Positions 15,983 through 22,331 of a DNA stretch of 22,331 nucleotides are shown in pieces; within the stretch, counting starts at the first letter, position 1; each line of letters begins with the position of its first letter. Where the stretch lies: the NCBI GenBank assembly GCA_937916075.1, contig CALGHW010000063.1, positions 1-22,331 on the forward strand, in the 5' to 3' direction. Below the pieces are notes generated by a model, which worked only from the letters and a program-made list of their open reading frames with translations, had not been told where the DNA came from and ran no database searches. A program made the translations under genes and the position numbers. This stretch comes from an uncultured Prevotella sp. (GTDB taxonomy: Bacteria; Bacteroidota; Bacteroidia; Bacteroidales; Bacteroidaceae).

Positions 15983-18900
15983 ATGATTATGGCAAAGCAC
16001 GTTTACCTAAGATTGCTTTCCTTTATCCTGATGCTGTTGCCCCTGCAGCTCGCCGCCCAAAGAAACATTGGCGGCACAATCCCTTTACAGGACAAGCAAC
16101 TCACGGGAATAGAAAAGCTGAAAGCGAGCCGGGCACAAGACCCAAAGCTGAAAGAACTCGGTATCTTGCAGCCCGTGCAAGTGAAGAAGAAATCACCGAT
16201 TCACCAAATGCCAGACCGACTGAGGCGCAAGCCTGTCTTGGCCGAGAAACAGATGGGCAGGGCCAGTAGTCGGCCACTCACCCTGTGGGGAAGTATGGTG
16301 TATGCCGACTCGTGGGACGACATTGCCGACGAGGGAGGAAGCTACCCCTATGGATTCTATTCGTTCAAGGCCACACAGAACATCTCGCCCACCCTCCTTT
16401 CCGATACCGACAATTATCTGTATATCAACGGTGGCGGAACGGTGTACGACAACAAGTTCAGAGGCGTGCAGTATGAGACCTCCGTATGGTTTGGCACTAC
16501 TGTATATTATGTGGAGTATGACACCAAGACCTGGGAACAGACCGCCCTGGATGTGCTGGAGGATATGTCGCTGGTGGCGGCAGCCGTGGCCCACGACCCT
16601 GTGAGCGGCAACAATTACGCCATCTGCTATGACTTCAACGACCAGGGACAGGCCGTGCAGCGCAAGCTATGCACCATTGACTACAACCGGCAATCGCGAA
16701 CCGACATCGGTGTATTGAGCAACAGCTATGTGGCCATGGCGTGCAGTCCGCAAGGGCAACTGTTTGCCATCAAGAACGACGGAAGCCTGTACCGTATAGA
16801 CAAGGACAAGGCCACCGAGACGCTGGTGGGAACCACGGGCCTGACCCCGTCGAGCAACCTGCAGAGTGCGGCCTTCGACCCCAAGAGCGGCAAGCTTTAC
16901 TGGGCGGCCATGCTGTCCACCACCTCCGGTTTTACCTATGCGGAACTGATAGAGGTGAACACCGAGACAGGAACGGGCACCAAGGTAGGCTCGTTTGACG
17001 ACAACGAGGAGTTTACCGCCCTCTACATCCCGGCGCCGGAGGCCGAGGACGGAGCGCCGGCACGTATCAACGACCTCAACCTGATATTCGCCACAGAGGC
17101 GGTGTCGGGAAAAGTGGTGTTCACATTGCCCAAGAAGACCTTTGCCGGCGACAAGCTGGCGGGTGAGCTCGACTATATGATACTTGTCAATGGCGAACAG
17201 GTGGCCACGGGTAAGGGAACAGCCGGAACAGCCGTCAGCCAAGACCTCACGGTGGCACCGGGCATGACAACCGTGACCGTGTATACGACCAACAGCGTGG
17301 GAAAGAGTCCTGATGCAGAGGTGAAGGCCTATATCGGGCCCGACACCCCCTTGCCACCGGCCAAAGTCACCCTCACCTACGATGAGGTACAGCAGCAAGC
17401 CTGCATCACATGGACCGCGCCGACCATAGGCGTGAACGGAGGACAGCTCAAGGCTGAAAACATTTCTTATGATGTGGTGAGATATCCTGACCAGACCACC
17501 GTGGCCAGCAATATCAAGGAGACGCAGTTTGCCGACATACTCGCTACCGACCAGCCGCTCACCGCCTACACTTACGGCGTGTTTGCCTATAACGGCGACA
17601 TCAAGGGACGGGGACGACTGTCCAACAAGATTGTCGTGGGACAGCCCATGGAGGCTCCCTATGCCCAGGACTTCTCCACCAGTCAGAAATTTGACCTCTT
17701 CGAGGTGATTGACGGCAACAACGACGGAAGCAAGTGGACCAGAGACCAGACCACGGCCAAATATACCTATAACTTCTACAACAAGGCCGATGACTGGCTG
17801 CTTACCCCTCCGCTGAAACTGTCGGCAGGACACGAGTACACCTTCTCCATCAAGGCCAAGAAGGGACTGGCCAAATACCGTGAGAAACTGATGCTTGCCT
17901 ACGGAGAAGGCACGGATGTGAGCCGGTATACCAGCCTGTCGGACTCTATCGTGATTACCTCTGTTGAGGATTCCGTCATCTCAAGGAAGGTTGCCGTCAG
18001 CAAGGACGGTATATACCGTTTCGGCATCCATGCCGTGAGCGATGCCAACCAATATGTGGTCTATGTGTCGGGCGTGGCCGTGGACCAGACCCTCGGCGAC
18101 ACTGCGCCTGAAGCCGTGACCGGACTGACCGTGACATCGGCTCCGCTCGGAGAGCTGAAAGCCACCATCAGCTTTACTTGTCCTACAAAGAGAGTCAACG
18201 GACAGACGCTTGAGACCATTCAGAAAATCGTGGTCAAGCGCGACGGAGCTGTGGTGGGCACGGTGGAAAATCCTGCTCCCGGCAGTCGGCAGACCGTGAC
18301 CGACACCCGATGCACAAACGGAACCAACCGGTATGTCGTGACAGTGTTTGACAAGGACGGGTATGGCAAACAGGCTGAGGCTTCAGCCTTTATCGGTGAG
18401 GATGAGCCCGACAAGCCCACAGACTTCAAAATAGGAGACCTCGGACATGATGTGAGTGCCGCATGGAAAGCTCCGGCAGGCGGCGCACACGGTGAATACC
18501 TGAATCCAGACAAGCTCACCTACAATATATATACGGCGAAAGACGGATACCTGTATTATTACAAGAAAGGGCTGACCGACACTTCTGCCACATTCGATGA
18601 CACTGCCACAGACCAGGGTGACCCGTCGCTGCTCTATTACTACCTCGGAGCCATCTCGGCTGGTGGCGAGAGCTCGCCTGTGGCTTCCAACCTGATGGTG
18701 AAAGGGGCGCCGATAGCCTTGCCGTTTGAGGAGTCGTTCCCCAATGGTGAGTTGGAGTCGGTGTATCTGTGGACACAGCATACTGGCGACAACGGGGTGG
18801 AACTGGCTGCCGACCTGACTTCCGACAATGACAACGGCTGTGCTTACTTCCAGCCTGCAGCCGCAGGTGACGATGTATGGCTCAACTTGCCGAAACTGTC

Positions 18901-20503
18901 TGTCAGCGCCGCAGAGAAGCCTGTGTTCATGTTTAATTATCTGGCTCTTCCCGGCTATGACATGCAGATAGAGGCGGTGGTGGACCGGGCGCCACAGGAC
19001 GTAAACCAGGTGATGAAGGTCATCAACTTCAAGACCGACGGCGTGAGCCGTGGATGGCAACGCGCGGTGATAGACCTTTCACAGTTTAAAGGGGAGGGAT
19101 ATATTGTCCCGAAACTGAGACTGACAAGCGGTGAACTGGAGATGCCGCTCGTCATCGATGCCATTAAGGTGATTGACCAAAAAGACTATGACCTCACAGC
19201 CTCGCTGACGGCTCCTGAGAGTGCCAAGGCCGGCGTGGAGAGCACGGTAGACGTGTTTGTCAACAATCTCGGCGCCAAGGATGCCGAGGGATTCACGGTC
19301 AATCTTTATGACGGCAAGAAGTTGGTAGATTCCCAGACCAACCTGGTGCTGGGCGCAGGCAAGAGCGGCATTGTCCGTTTCGCGTGGAAGCCTTGGGTGT
19401 CGCCCACAACGGCTGAGCTGAAAGGTGAGGTGGTGTTCGACAAGGATGAGGCTCCTGAAAATAACACGGCTGCCAAGTTGGTCAAGATAGAGGCTGCCGA
19501 CGGACAGACGGTCCATGACTTGAGCGCCGCAGCGACCCATGAGGGGGTGAAACTCTCTTGGACAGCTCCCGAAGAGGTGGCCGCAGGAACACCCGTAACG
19601 GAGAGTTTCGAACGGTATGACCCCTTCTCTTACGAATATCTGTCGCCTTGGACGCTTGTGGACGGTGACGGTGCCCAGACTTACGGTTTCGGCGGTGGGG
19701 CGACATTCCCCAACAATGGTACGCCGATGGCTTATATCGTGTTTAATCCCACGGCCACCGACTGGGATCAAGAAGCACAGCAAGCCGCTTTCTTGGCTCC
19801 CCACACGGGCAAACAGTATCTGGCCAGCTTCTGTGCCTATCAGAAGGCCAACGACGACTGGCTCATCTCGCCCGAACTGCCGGGCACGGCACAGACCATC
19901 TCGTTTTGGGTGAAGACCGAGTCGAGCCAGTTTGGGCTGGAGAACTTTGAAGTGCTGTATTCATCCACCGACAAGAGTACGGACTCTTTCCAGCGCATCG
20001 GCGACGTGAGGGAGGCTCCACAGGCGGAATGGACAGAAGTGAGTGTGGAACTGCCCGAAGGAGCCAAGTATTTTGCCATCCGTTGTGTGTCTAATGACAA
20101 GTTTATGTTCATGCTCGATGACATTACCTATATAGGAGCCAAAAACTATGATGCCACTCCGCTGGCCTACAACATCTACCGTGACGGAGAGGTGGTGGCC
20201 AAAGTGGACGGATCGCAGACTGGCTTCACCGATGTAGAGCGAATACCGGCAGGCGACCACTCCTATTTCGTCACTGTGATATACGCTCAGGGCGAGTCGG
20301 CTCCTTCCAACACCGTGACCCTGACGACAACGGCTATCAAGCCGCTGACCGTTGACAACTTGGACGGTGCAGACGTACAGGTATTCACCGTAGACGGCAA
20401 ATTGGTGGCCGAAGGCAAGCATGTGCTCCATGCCCTGCAAGCAGGCAGGCAGTATGTCGTCAAGAACAAAAAGGACGGAACCGTGGTTCACATCATGAAG
20501 TGA
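15983..20503 (+). CDS. Giant T9SS-secreted cleaved-adhesin protein
   Basis: 1506-residue exported protein. A signal peptide covers about 1-26 (MIMAKHVYLRLLSFILMLLP, cut near LAAQ); the ATG at 15989 is an equally possible start. Residues about 95-355 look like a beta-propeller-type repeat region (for example AVAHDPVSGNNYAICYDF, ACSPQGQLFAIKNDGSLYRI, AAFDPKSGKLYWAAML). FN3-like modules lie at about 460-550, 705-805, 808-905 and 1389-1448. Three choice-of-anchor J/cleaved-adhesin modules lie at about 555-700, 910-1068 and 1203-1388; the last is the clearest (NDDWLISPELPGTAQTISFW, FMFMLDDITYIG). A CARDB-like module sits at about 1070-1170. The C-terminal type IX signal is about 1463-1506 (VQVFTVDGKLVAEGKHVLHA). 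The architecture resembles P. gingivalis haemagglutinin/gingipain adhesins; surface attachment is inferred. Confidence 0.86.
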   Translation: MIMAKHVYLRLLSFILMLLPLQLAAQRNIGGTIPLQDKQLTGIEKLKASRAQDPKLKELGILQPVQVKKKSPIHQMPDRLRRKPVLAEKQMGRASSRPLTLWGSMVYADSWDDIADEGGSYPYGFYSFKATQNISPTLLSDTDNYLYINGGGTVYDNKFRGVQYETSVWFGTTVYYVEYDTKTWEQTALDVLEDMSLVAAAVAHDPVSGNNYAICYDFNDQGQAVQRKLCTIDYNRQSRTDIGVLSNSYVAMACSPQGQLFAIKNDGSLYRIDKDKATETLVGTTGLTPSSNLQSAAFDPKSGKLYWAAMLSTTSGFTYAELIEVNTETGTGTKVGSFDDNEEFTALYIPAPEAEDGAPARINDLNLIFATEAVSGKVVFTLPKKTFAGDKLAGELDYMILVNGEQVATGKGTAGTAVSQDLTVAPGMTTVTVYTTNSVGKSPDAEVKAYIGPDTPLPPAKVTLTYDEVQQQACITWTAPTIGVNGGQLKAENISYDVVRYPDQTTVASNIKETQFADILATDQPLTAYTYGVFAYNGDIKGRGRLSNKIVVGQPMEAPYAQDFSTSQKFDLFEVIDGNNDGSKWTRDQTTAKYTYNFYNKADDWLLTPPLKLSAGHEYTFSIKAKKGLAKYREKLMLAYGEGTDVSRYTSLSDSIVITSVEDSVISRKVAVSKDGIYRFGIHAVSDANQYVVYVSGVAVDQTLGDTAPEAVTGLTVTSAPLGELKATISFTCPTKRVNGQTLETIQKIVVKRDGAVVGTVENPAPGSRQTVTDTRCTNGTNRYVVTVFDKDGYGKQAEASAFIGEDEPDKPTDFKIGDLGHDVSAAWKAPAGGAHGEYLNPDKLTYNIYTAKDGYLYYYKKGLTDTSATFDDTATDQGDPSLLYYYLGAISAGGESSPVASNLMVKGAPIALPFEESFPNGELESVYLWTQHTGDNGVELAADLTSDNDNGCAYFQPAAAGDDVWLNLPKLSVSAAEKPVFMFNYLALPGYDMQIEAVVDRAPQDVNQVMKVINFKTDGVSRGWQRAVIDLSQFKGEGYIVPKLRLTSGELEMPLVIDAIKVIDQKDYDLTASLTAPESAKAGVESTVDVFVNNLGAKDAEGFTVNLYDGKKLVDSQTNLVLGAGKSGIVRFAWKPWVSPTTAELKGEVVFDKDEAPENNTAAKLVKIEAADGQTVHDLSAAATHEGVKLSWTAPEEVAAGTPVTESFERYDPFSYEYLSPWTLVDGDGAQTYGFGGGATFPNNGTPMAYIVFNPTATDWDQEAQQAAFLAPHTGKQYLASFCAYQKANDDWLISPELPGTAQTISFWVKTESSQFGLENFEVLYSSTDKSTDSFQRIGDVREAPQAEWTEVSVELPEGAKYFAIRCVSNDKFMFMLDDITYIGAKNYDATPLAYNIYRDGEVVAKVDGSQTGFTDVERIPAGDHSYFVTVIYAQGESAPSNTVTLTTTAIKPLTVDNLDGADVQVFTVDGKLVAEGKHVLHALQAGRQYVVKNKKDGTVVHIMK

Positions 20504-20529
20504 CGCTGTCTTAAACAGTCCTCAAAAGA

Positions 20530-20571
20530 GGCTATGTCATCTGTAGGATACATGATGACATAGCCTTTTTT
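20530..20571 (+). terminator. Terminator of the right adhesin gene
   Basis: A 12-bp perfect stem (20530-20541 with 20554-20565, GGCTATGTCATC) with a 12-nt loop is followed by T6. It starts 26 nt after the stop codon. Confidence 0.9.
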
Positions 20572-20600
20572 CTTTGGCATCTTCTGAAAAACACCGACCA

Positions 20601-20727
20601 AGCAGCCTGTACGTGCTGCATGACTTGCTGACAGAAGACTTTCTGCAGGTGGTGGAAATCTTCCACGCATGGTTTTTATAAAGAGCAGTCCATGTGCGGA
20701 AAAGAGGCGGAGCGACACCGCCGGTAG
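20601..20727 (+). pseudogene. Remnant of a paralogue of the orphan gene (3' end)
   Basis: Reading from 20610, the frame gives YVLHDLLTEDFLQVVEIFHA, matching KHDLFIKDFLQVVEIFHA near the C-terminus of the 10441-11508 protein. The frame then runs into TAA after a single-base deletion relative to the intact gene. Nucleotide identity over about 83 bp is roughly 70 percent by eye, then the final 27 bp are identical. The 5' part of the paralogue is gone; the copy starts only ~30 nt after the terminator of the adhesin gene. It is the broken end of a second family member. Confidence 0.85.
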
Positions 20728-20729
20728 CC
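20703..20729 (+). repeat. 27-bp direct repeat, right copy
   Basis: Identical to 11484-11510 at all 27 positions, although the DNA just before it in the remnant is much more diverged. The dyad GGCGG-(7 nt)-CCGCC is kept here, where coding no longer constrains it. Confidence 0.85.
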
Positions 20730-20765
20730 CCATTCCGTGGGCGTATAAGGGCCATTGGGGCTACC
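20723..20765. repeat. Hairpin at the end of the remnant
   Basis: GGTAGCCCCA (20723-20732) is perfectly complementary to 20756-20765, with a 23-nt loop. The left arm overlaps the remnant's stop codon and the end of the 27-bp repeat. The intact gene at 11508 has no such hairpin there. No T-run follows. Confidence 0.6.
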
Positions 20766-20841
20766 TGTACTTACTCTTCCACCCTTTCCACAACAGAGGG
20801 ATATCCTTTCCAGACGTATTGACAAGGGCTTTTTTTCGTTG

Positions 20842-20849
20842 TACATTTG
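20842..20849 (+). promoter_or_regulatory. -7 box of the HU-holin-amidase cassette
   Basis: TACATTTG matches TAnnTTTG, and ATTG (20818-20821) lies 20 bp upstream as a one-mismatch -33. The start near 20854 leaves a leader of about 103 nt. Confidence 0.6.
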
Positions 20850-20878
20850 CATCGTCATCCGACACCAACGGAATGACA

Positions 20879-20905
20879 GCTTGCAAGCATCGCCGCCATG
20901 GCGGC
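20879..20905. promoter_or_regulatory. Twin palindromes in the leader of the HU-like gene
   Basis: GCTTGCAAGC (20879-20888) and GCCGCCATGGCGGC (20892-20905) are both perfect palindromes, three bases apart, between the predicted transcription start and the HU-like gene. They may be operator half-sites or short RNA hairpins; the role is inferred. Confidence 0.4.
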
Positions 20906-20956
20906 AAAGAGAATCTTTAACAACATGTACAACCATTCAAAAAAACTGTTAGTATT

Positions 20957-21403
20957 ATGGCAAAGCTCATCACTAAGAAGTATCAGAACAACAACTCTAA
21001 GTCAATCGCATTCGAGAAGTGGTACGCACGTATCGTCCACACCGAGACCCTCACCACCGAGCAGTTTGTAGACCATATCCGCAAGCATGGCTCACCCTTC
21101 GACCGCGCCACCATCTCCGGAGTGCTGATGACGGCCTGCGACTGCCTTGTCGAGTTGGTCTTGGATTCAAAAAAGGTTCGCCTCGGCGACCTTGGTACCT
21201 TCTATATCAGTCCTGAGACCACGGGCAGCGAATCGGAAGAAGGATTCACCGACGATAATGTCAAGCGACTCCACCTCCGCTTCTGGCCCAACCAGAAGAG
21301 TTCGTATGCCCTCGACTCGAAGACCCTCCGCAAGTCGGCCTCATTTGTTGACATCAACAATCTGACTCAGGCGAAGAAGACCGAGACCTCCGAGACCGAA
21401 TAA
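20957..21403 (+). CDS. HU-like DNA-binding protein
   Basis: 148-residue basic protein of the HU/IHF-like superfamily found in Bacteroidales (the HU-HIG type). It begins MAKLITKKYQNNNSKSIAFE. The HU fold can be followed through TLTTEQFVDHIRKHGSPFDR, ISGVLMTACDCLVELVLDSK and VRLGDLGTFYISPE (a beta-arm-like region after it), with RLHLRFWPNQ near 108-117. It is longer than classical ~90-residue HU and ends in a Lys/Thr/Glu-rich tail. It is expected to bind and bend DNA and may regulate the cassette. The next gene begins 78 bp downstream and an amidase follows, an arrangement seen repeatedly in Bacteroidales. The leader is ~100 nt and carries two palindromes. Confidence 0.88.
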   Translation: MAKLITKKYQNNNSKSIAFEKWYARIVHTETLTTEQFVDHIRKHGSPFDRATISGVLMTACDCLVELVLDSKKVRLGDLGTFYISPETTGSESEEGFTDDNVKRLHLRFWPNQKSSYALDSKTLRKSASFVDINNLTQAKKTETSETE

Positions 21404-21481
21404 CTTGTATAACCCGTGTCCTGCTGTCGCTGTCCGGCAAGGGTGGCGACGGCGGGACTCTCTTACAACCAGACAACAACT

Positions 21482-21703
21482 ATGATTCTTAAAAGATACA
21501 GATATACCACCCTTCATGTCGTGGCAGCCATCGCCCTCTCTGTGCTTGGCGTGGCGCTCATTACCACAGCACTACTCCTTCCTCCCCAAGGCTATATAGA
21601 CCCTACGGTGCTTGCGGCCTTTGGCGAGCTGCTCACCTTCTGTGCCGCCCTGGCCGGCATGGACTATCGCAATGGACGAATCATTCAAGAAAGAAAGGAC
21701 TGA
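21482..21703 (+). CDS. Small two-helix membrane protein, holin-like
   Basis: 73 residues. Two hydrophobic segments lie at about 11-33 (LHVVAAIALSVLGVALITTA) and 43-60 (VLAAFGELLTFCAALAG), joined by a short loop (PPQGYIDPT). A charged tail follows (YRNGRIIQERKD). This is the usual build of a small holin. It lies 4 bp before the amidase start, so the pair is translationally linked, as holin and endolysin genes often are. In many Bacteroidales this slot holds a ~30-residue single-helix 'smalltalk' protein instead. ATG 21482 is used; a GTG at 21416 is unlikely. Holin activity is inferred from size, topology and neighbour only. Confidence 0.72.
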   Translation: MILKRYRYTTLHVVAAIALSVLGVALITTALLLPPQGYIDPTVLAAFGELLTFCAALAGMDYRNGRIIQERKD

Positions 21704-21707
21704 CCCC

Positions 21708-22127
21708 ATGCGTACCATCACCCTTATCATCGTACACTGTTCGGCCGTGAAGCCCTCCCAGCAAAGTTCGGCCAAGGACATCACCCGTTGGCATATTGCC
21801 CGGGGATGGCGCACCATCGGTTACCACTATGTCGTGAGGCGCGACGGAACGGTTGAGGACGGACGCCCACTGGCTCAGACAGGGGCGCACTGTCAGGGAC
21901 ACAACCAGCACTCCATCGGCATCTGTTATGAAGGTGGGCTGGATGAGGCTGGCAGACCTTCCGATACTCGTACAGAACGGCAGAAGACTGCTATTCGCCA
22001 ACTGCTCATCCGGCTTAAGAAAGATTTTCCCCGGGCCTTGATTGTGGGACACAGAGACTTGAATCCACAAAAGGCTTGTCCCTGCTATCATGTCATTTCG
22101 GAGTATGCTGACCTCCAGCCATTTTGA
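21708..22127 (+). CDS. N-acetylmuramoyl-L-alanine amidase (T7 lysozyme-like)
   Basis: 139-residue zinc amidase of the amidase_2 family, which cuts the bond between muramic acid and L-Ala in peptidoglycan. The T7-lysozyme pattern is clear: Zn ligand His10 in LIIVHCSAVKPSQ, Tyr39 in IGYHYVVRRDGTVEDGR, the HNQHSIGICYEGG block at 65-77, Zn ligand His115 in GHRDLNP, Lys122 and Zn ligand Cys124 in QKACPCYHV. No signal peptide is present, so the enzyme would need a holin-like route or lysis to reach the wall, consistent with the preceding membrane protein. ATG 21708 gives the family N-terminus; earlier in-frame codons lie inside the upstream gene. Confidence 0.94.
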   Translation: MRTITLIIVHCSAVKPSQQSSAKDITRWHIARGWRTIGYHYVVRRDGTVEDGRPLAQTGAHCQGHNQHSIGICYEGGLDEAGRPSDTRTERQKTAIRQLLIRLKKDFPRALIVGHRDLNPQKACPCYHVISEYADLQPF

Positions 22128-22145
22128 TTTTTTCTCCAAAAGAAG

Positions 22146-22206
22146 ACTGTCAGGCATCTTGTCTTTATCATACAATGAAGATGGTGTGCCTGACAGTTTT
22201 TTATGC
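22146..22206 (+). terminator. Terminator of the HU-holin-amidase cassette
   Basis: An 11-bp stem (22146-22156 with 22187-22197, ACTGTCAGGCA) runs into T6. An inner stem CATCTT/AAGATG (22155-22160 with 22178-22183) can also pair as an alternative. It starts 18 nt after the amidase stop. Confidence 0.85.
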
Positions 22207-22235
22207 TTCCCAGTCCTTTTGTCGGGAAAAAATAG

Positions 22236-22243
22236 TATTTTTG
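22236..22243 (+). promoter_or_regulatory. -7 box of the terminal lipoprotein gene
   Basis: TATTTTTG matches TAnnTTTG and lies only 8 nt before the ATG at 22252, so the message would have at most a few leader bases. No TTTG is found at correct -33 spacing. Confidence 0.5.
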
Positions 22244-22251
22244 CATCCGCA

Positions 22252-22331
22252 ATGAAGACGCCGGTATTACGATATAGCTTCTGTTTGGTCTGTGCTTGCC
22301 TTTTGCTCTTGGGATGCGGCAAGCATGAGTA
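22252..22331 (+). CDS. Lipoprotein, 5' end only
   Basis: The gene runs off the end of the window. The 26 visible residues are a lipoprotein signal: MKTPVLRYSFCLVCACLLLL followed by GCGKHE, a good lipobox (LLGC, Cys at residue 22) after a hydrophobic core. The product would be lipid-anchored in the envelope. The family cannot be named from what is visible. Confidence 0.72.
   Translation, partial: MKTPVLRYSFCLVCACLLLLGCGKHE

Noticed and set aside
11484..20729. A complete integrative element with attachment sites
   Set aside because: No integrase, transposase or mobility gene lies between the 27-bp repeats, so the layout is reported as an observation only.

Overview
The window looks like chromosomal DNA of a Bacteroidota bacterium, most likely Prevotella or a close relative (order Bacteroidales). 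Promoters of the Bacteroidota type (-7 box TAnnTTTG) stand before most transcription units. Shine-Dalgarno sites are mostly absent and leaders are AT-rich. Bacteroidales-only families such as DUF4294 and DUF4254 are present, as are two giant secreted proteins with type IX secretion (T9SS) C-terminal signals. I see no tRNA, rRNA, CRISPR array or transposase gene. All calls come from reading the sequence; no database search was run.

Layout. 71-2911 (minus strand): acpP-fabF-rnc, a fatty-acid synthesis/RNase III operon with its own promoter and a terminator hairpin. 3006-5735: a divergent pair, a helix-hairpin-helix outer-membrane-like protein (minus) and a DUF4294 protein (plus). Both -7 boxes nearly touch the start codons, so both messages look leaderless. 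5801-7625: a shared bidirectional terminator, then a minus-strand pair of a DUF4254 protein and a family 9 glycosyltransferase. 7738-9805: an OPT-family oligopeptide transporter.

9806-10440 is about 635 bp without a gene and is packed with inverted and direct repeats. It ends in a promoter for an unrecognised 355-residue protein (10441-11508). A bidirectional terminator separates that gene from a divergent pair of very large surface/secreted proteins (1373 and 1506 residues). These carry cleaved-adhesin (choice-of-anchor J) modules, Ig/FN3-like modules and T9SS tails. Just beyond the second one is a broken copy of the 3' end of the unrecognised gene. The last 27 bp of that remnant are identical to the intact gene, so the 9.2-kb adhesin block lies between two direct repeats.

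20842-22127 is a three-gene cassette: an HU-like DNA-binding protein, a 73-residue two-helix membrane protein resembling a holin, and a T7-lysozyme-like N-acetylmuramoyl-L-alanine amidase. The window ends inside the first codons of a lipoprotein gene.

How the parts fit: the left side is housekeeping (lipid synthesis, RNA processing, envelope glycan assembly, peptide uptake). The right side is accessory (surface adhesins, a lysis-like cassette, gene debris and repeats). The best candidates for new biology are the leaderless divergent promoter, the repeat-dense 9.8-10.3 kb region, and the direct-repeat-bounded adhesin block with its orphan gene and remnant.
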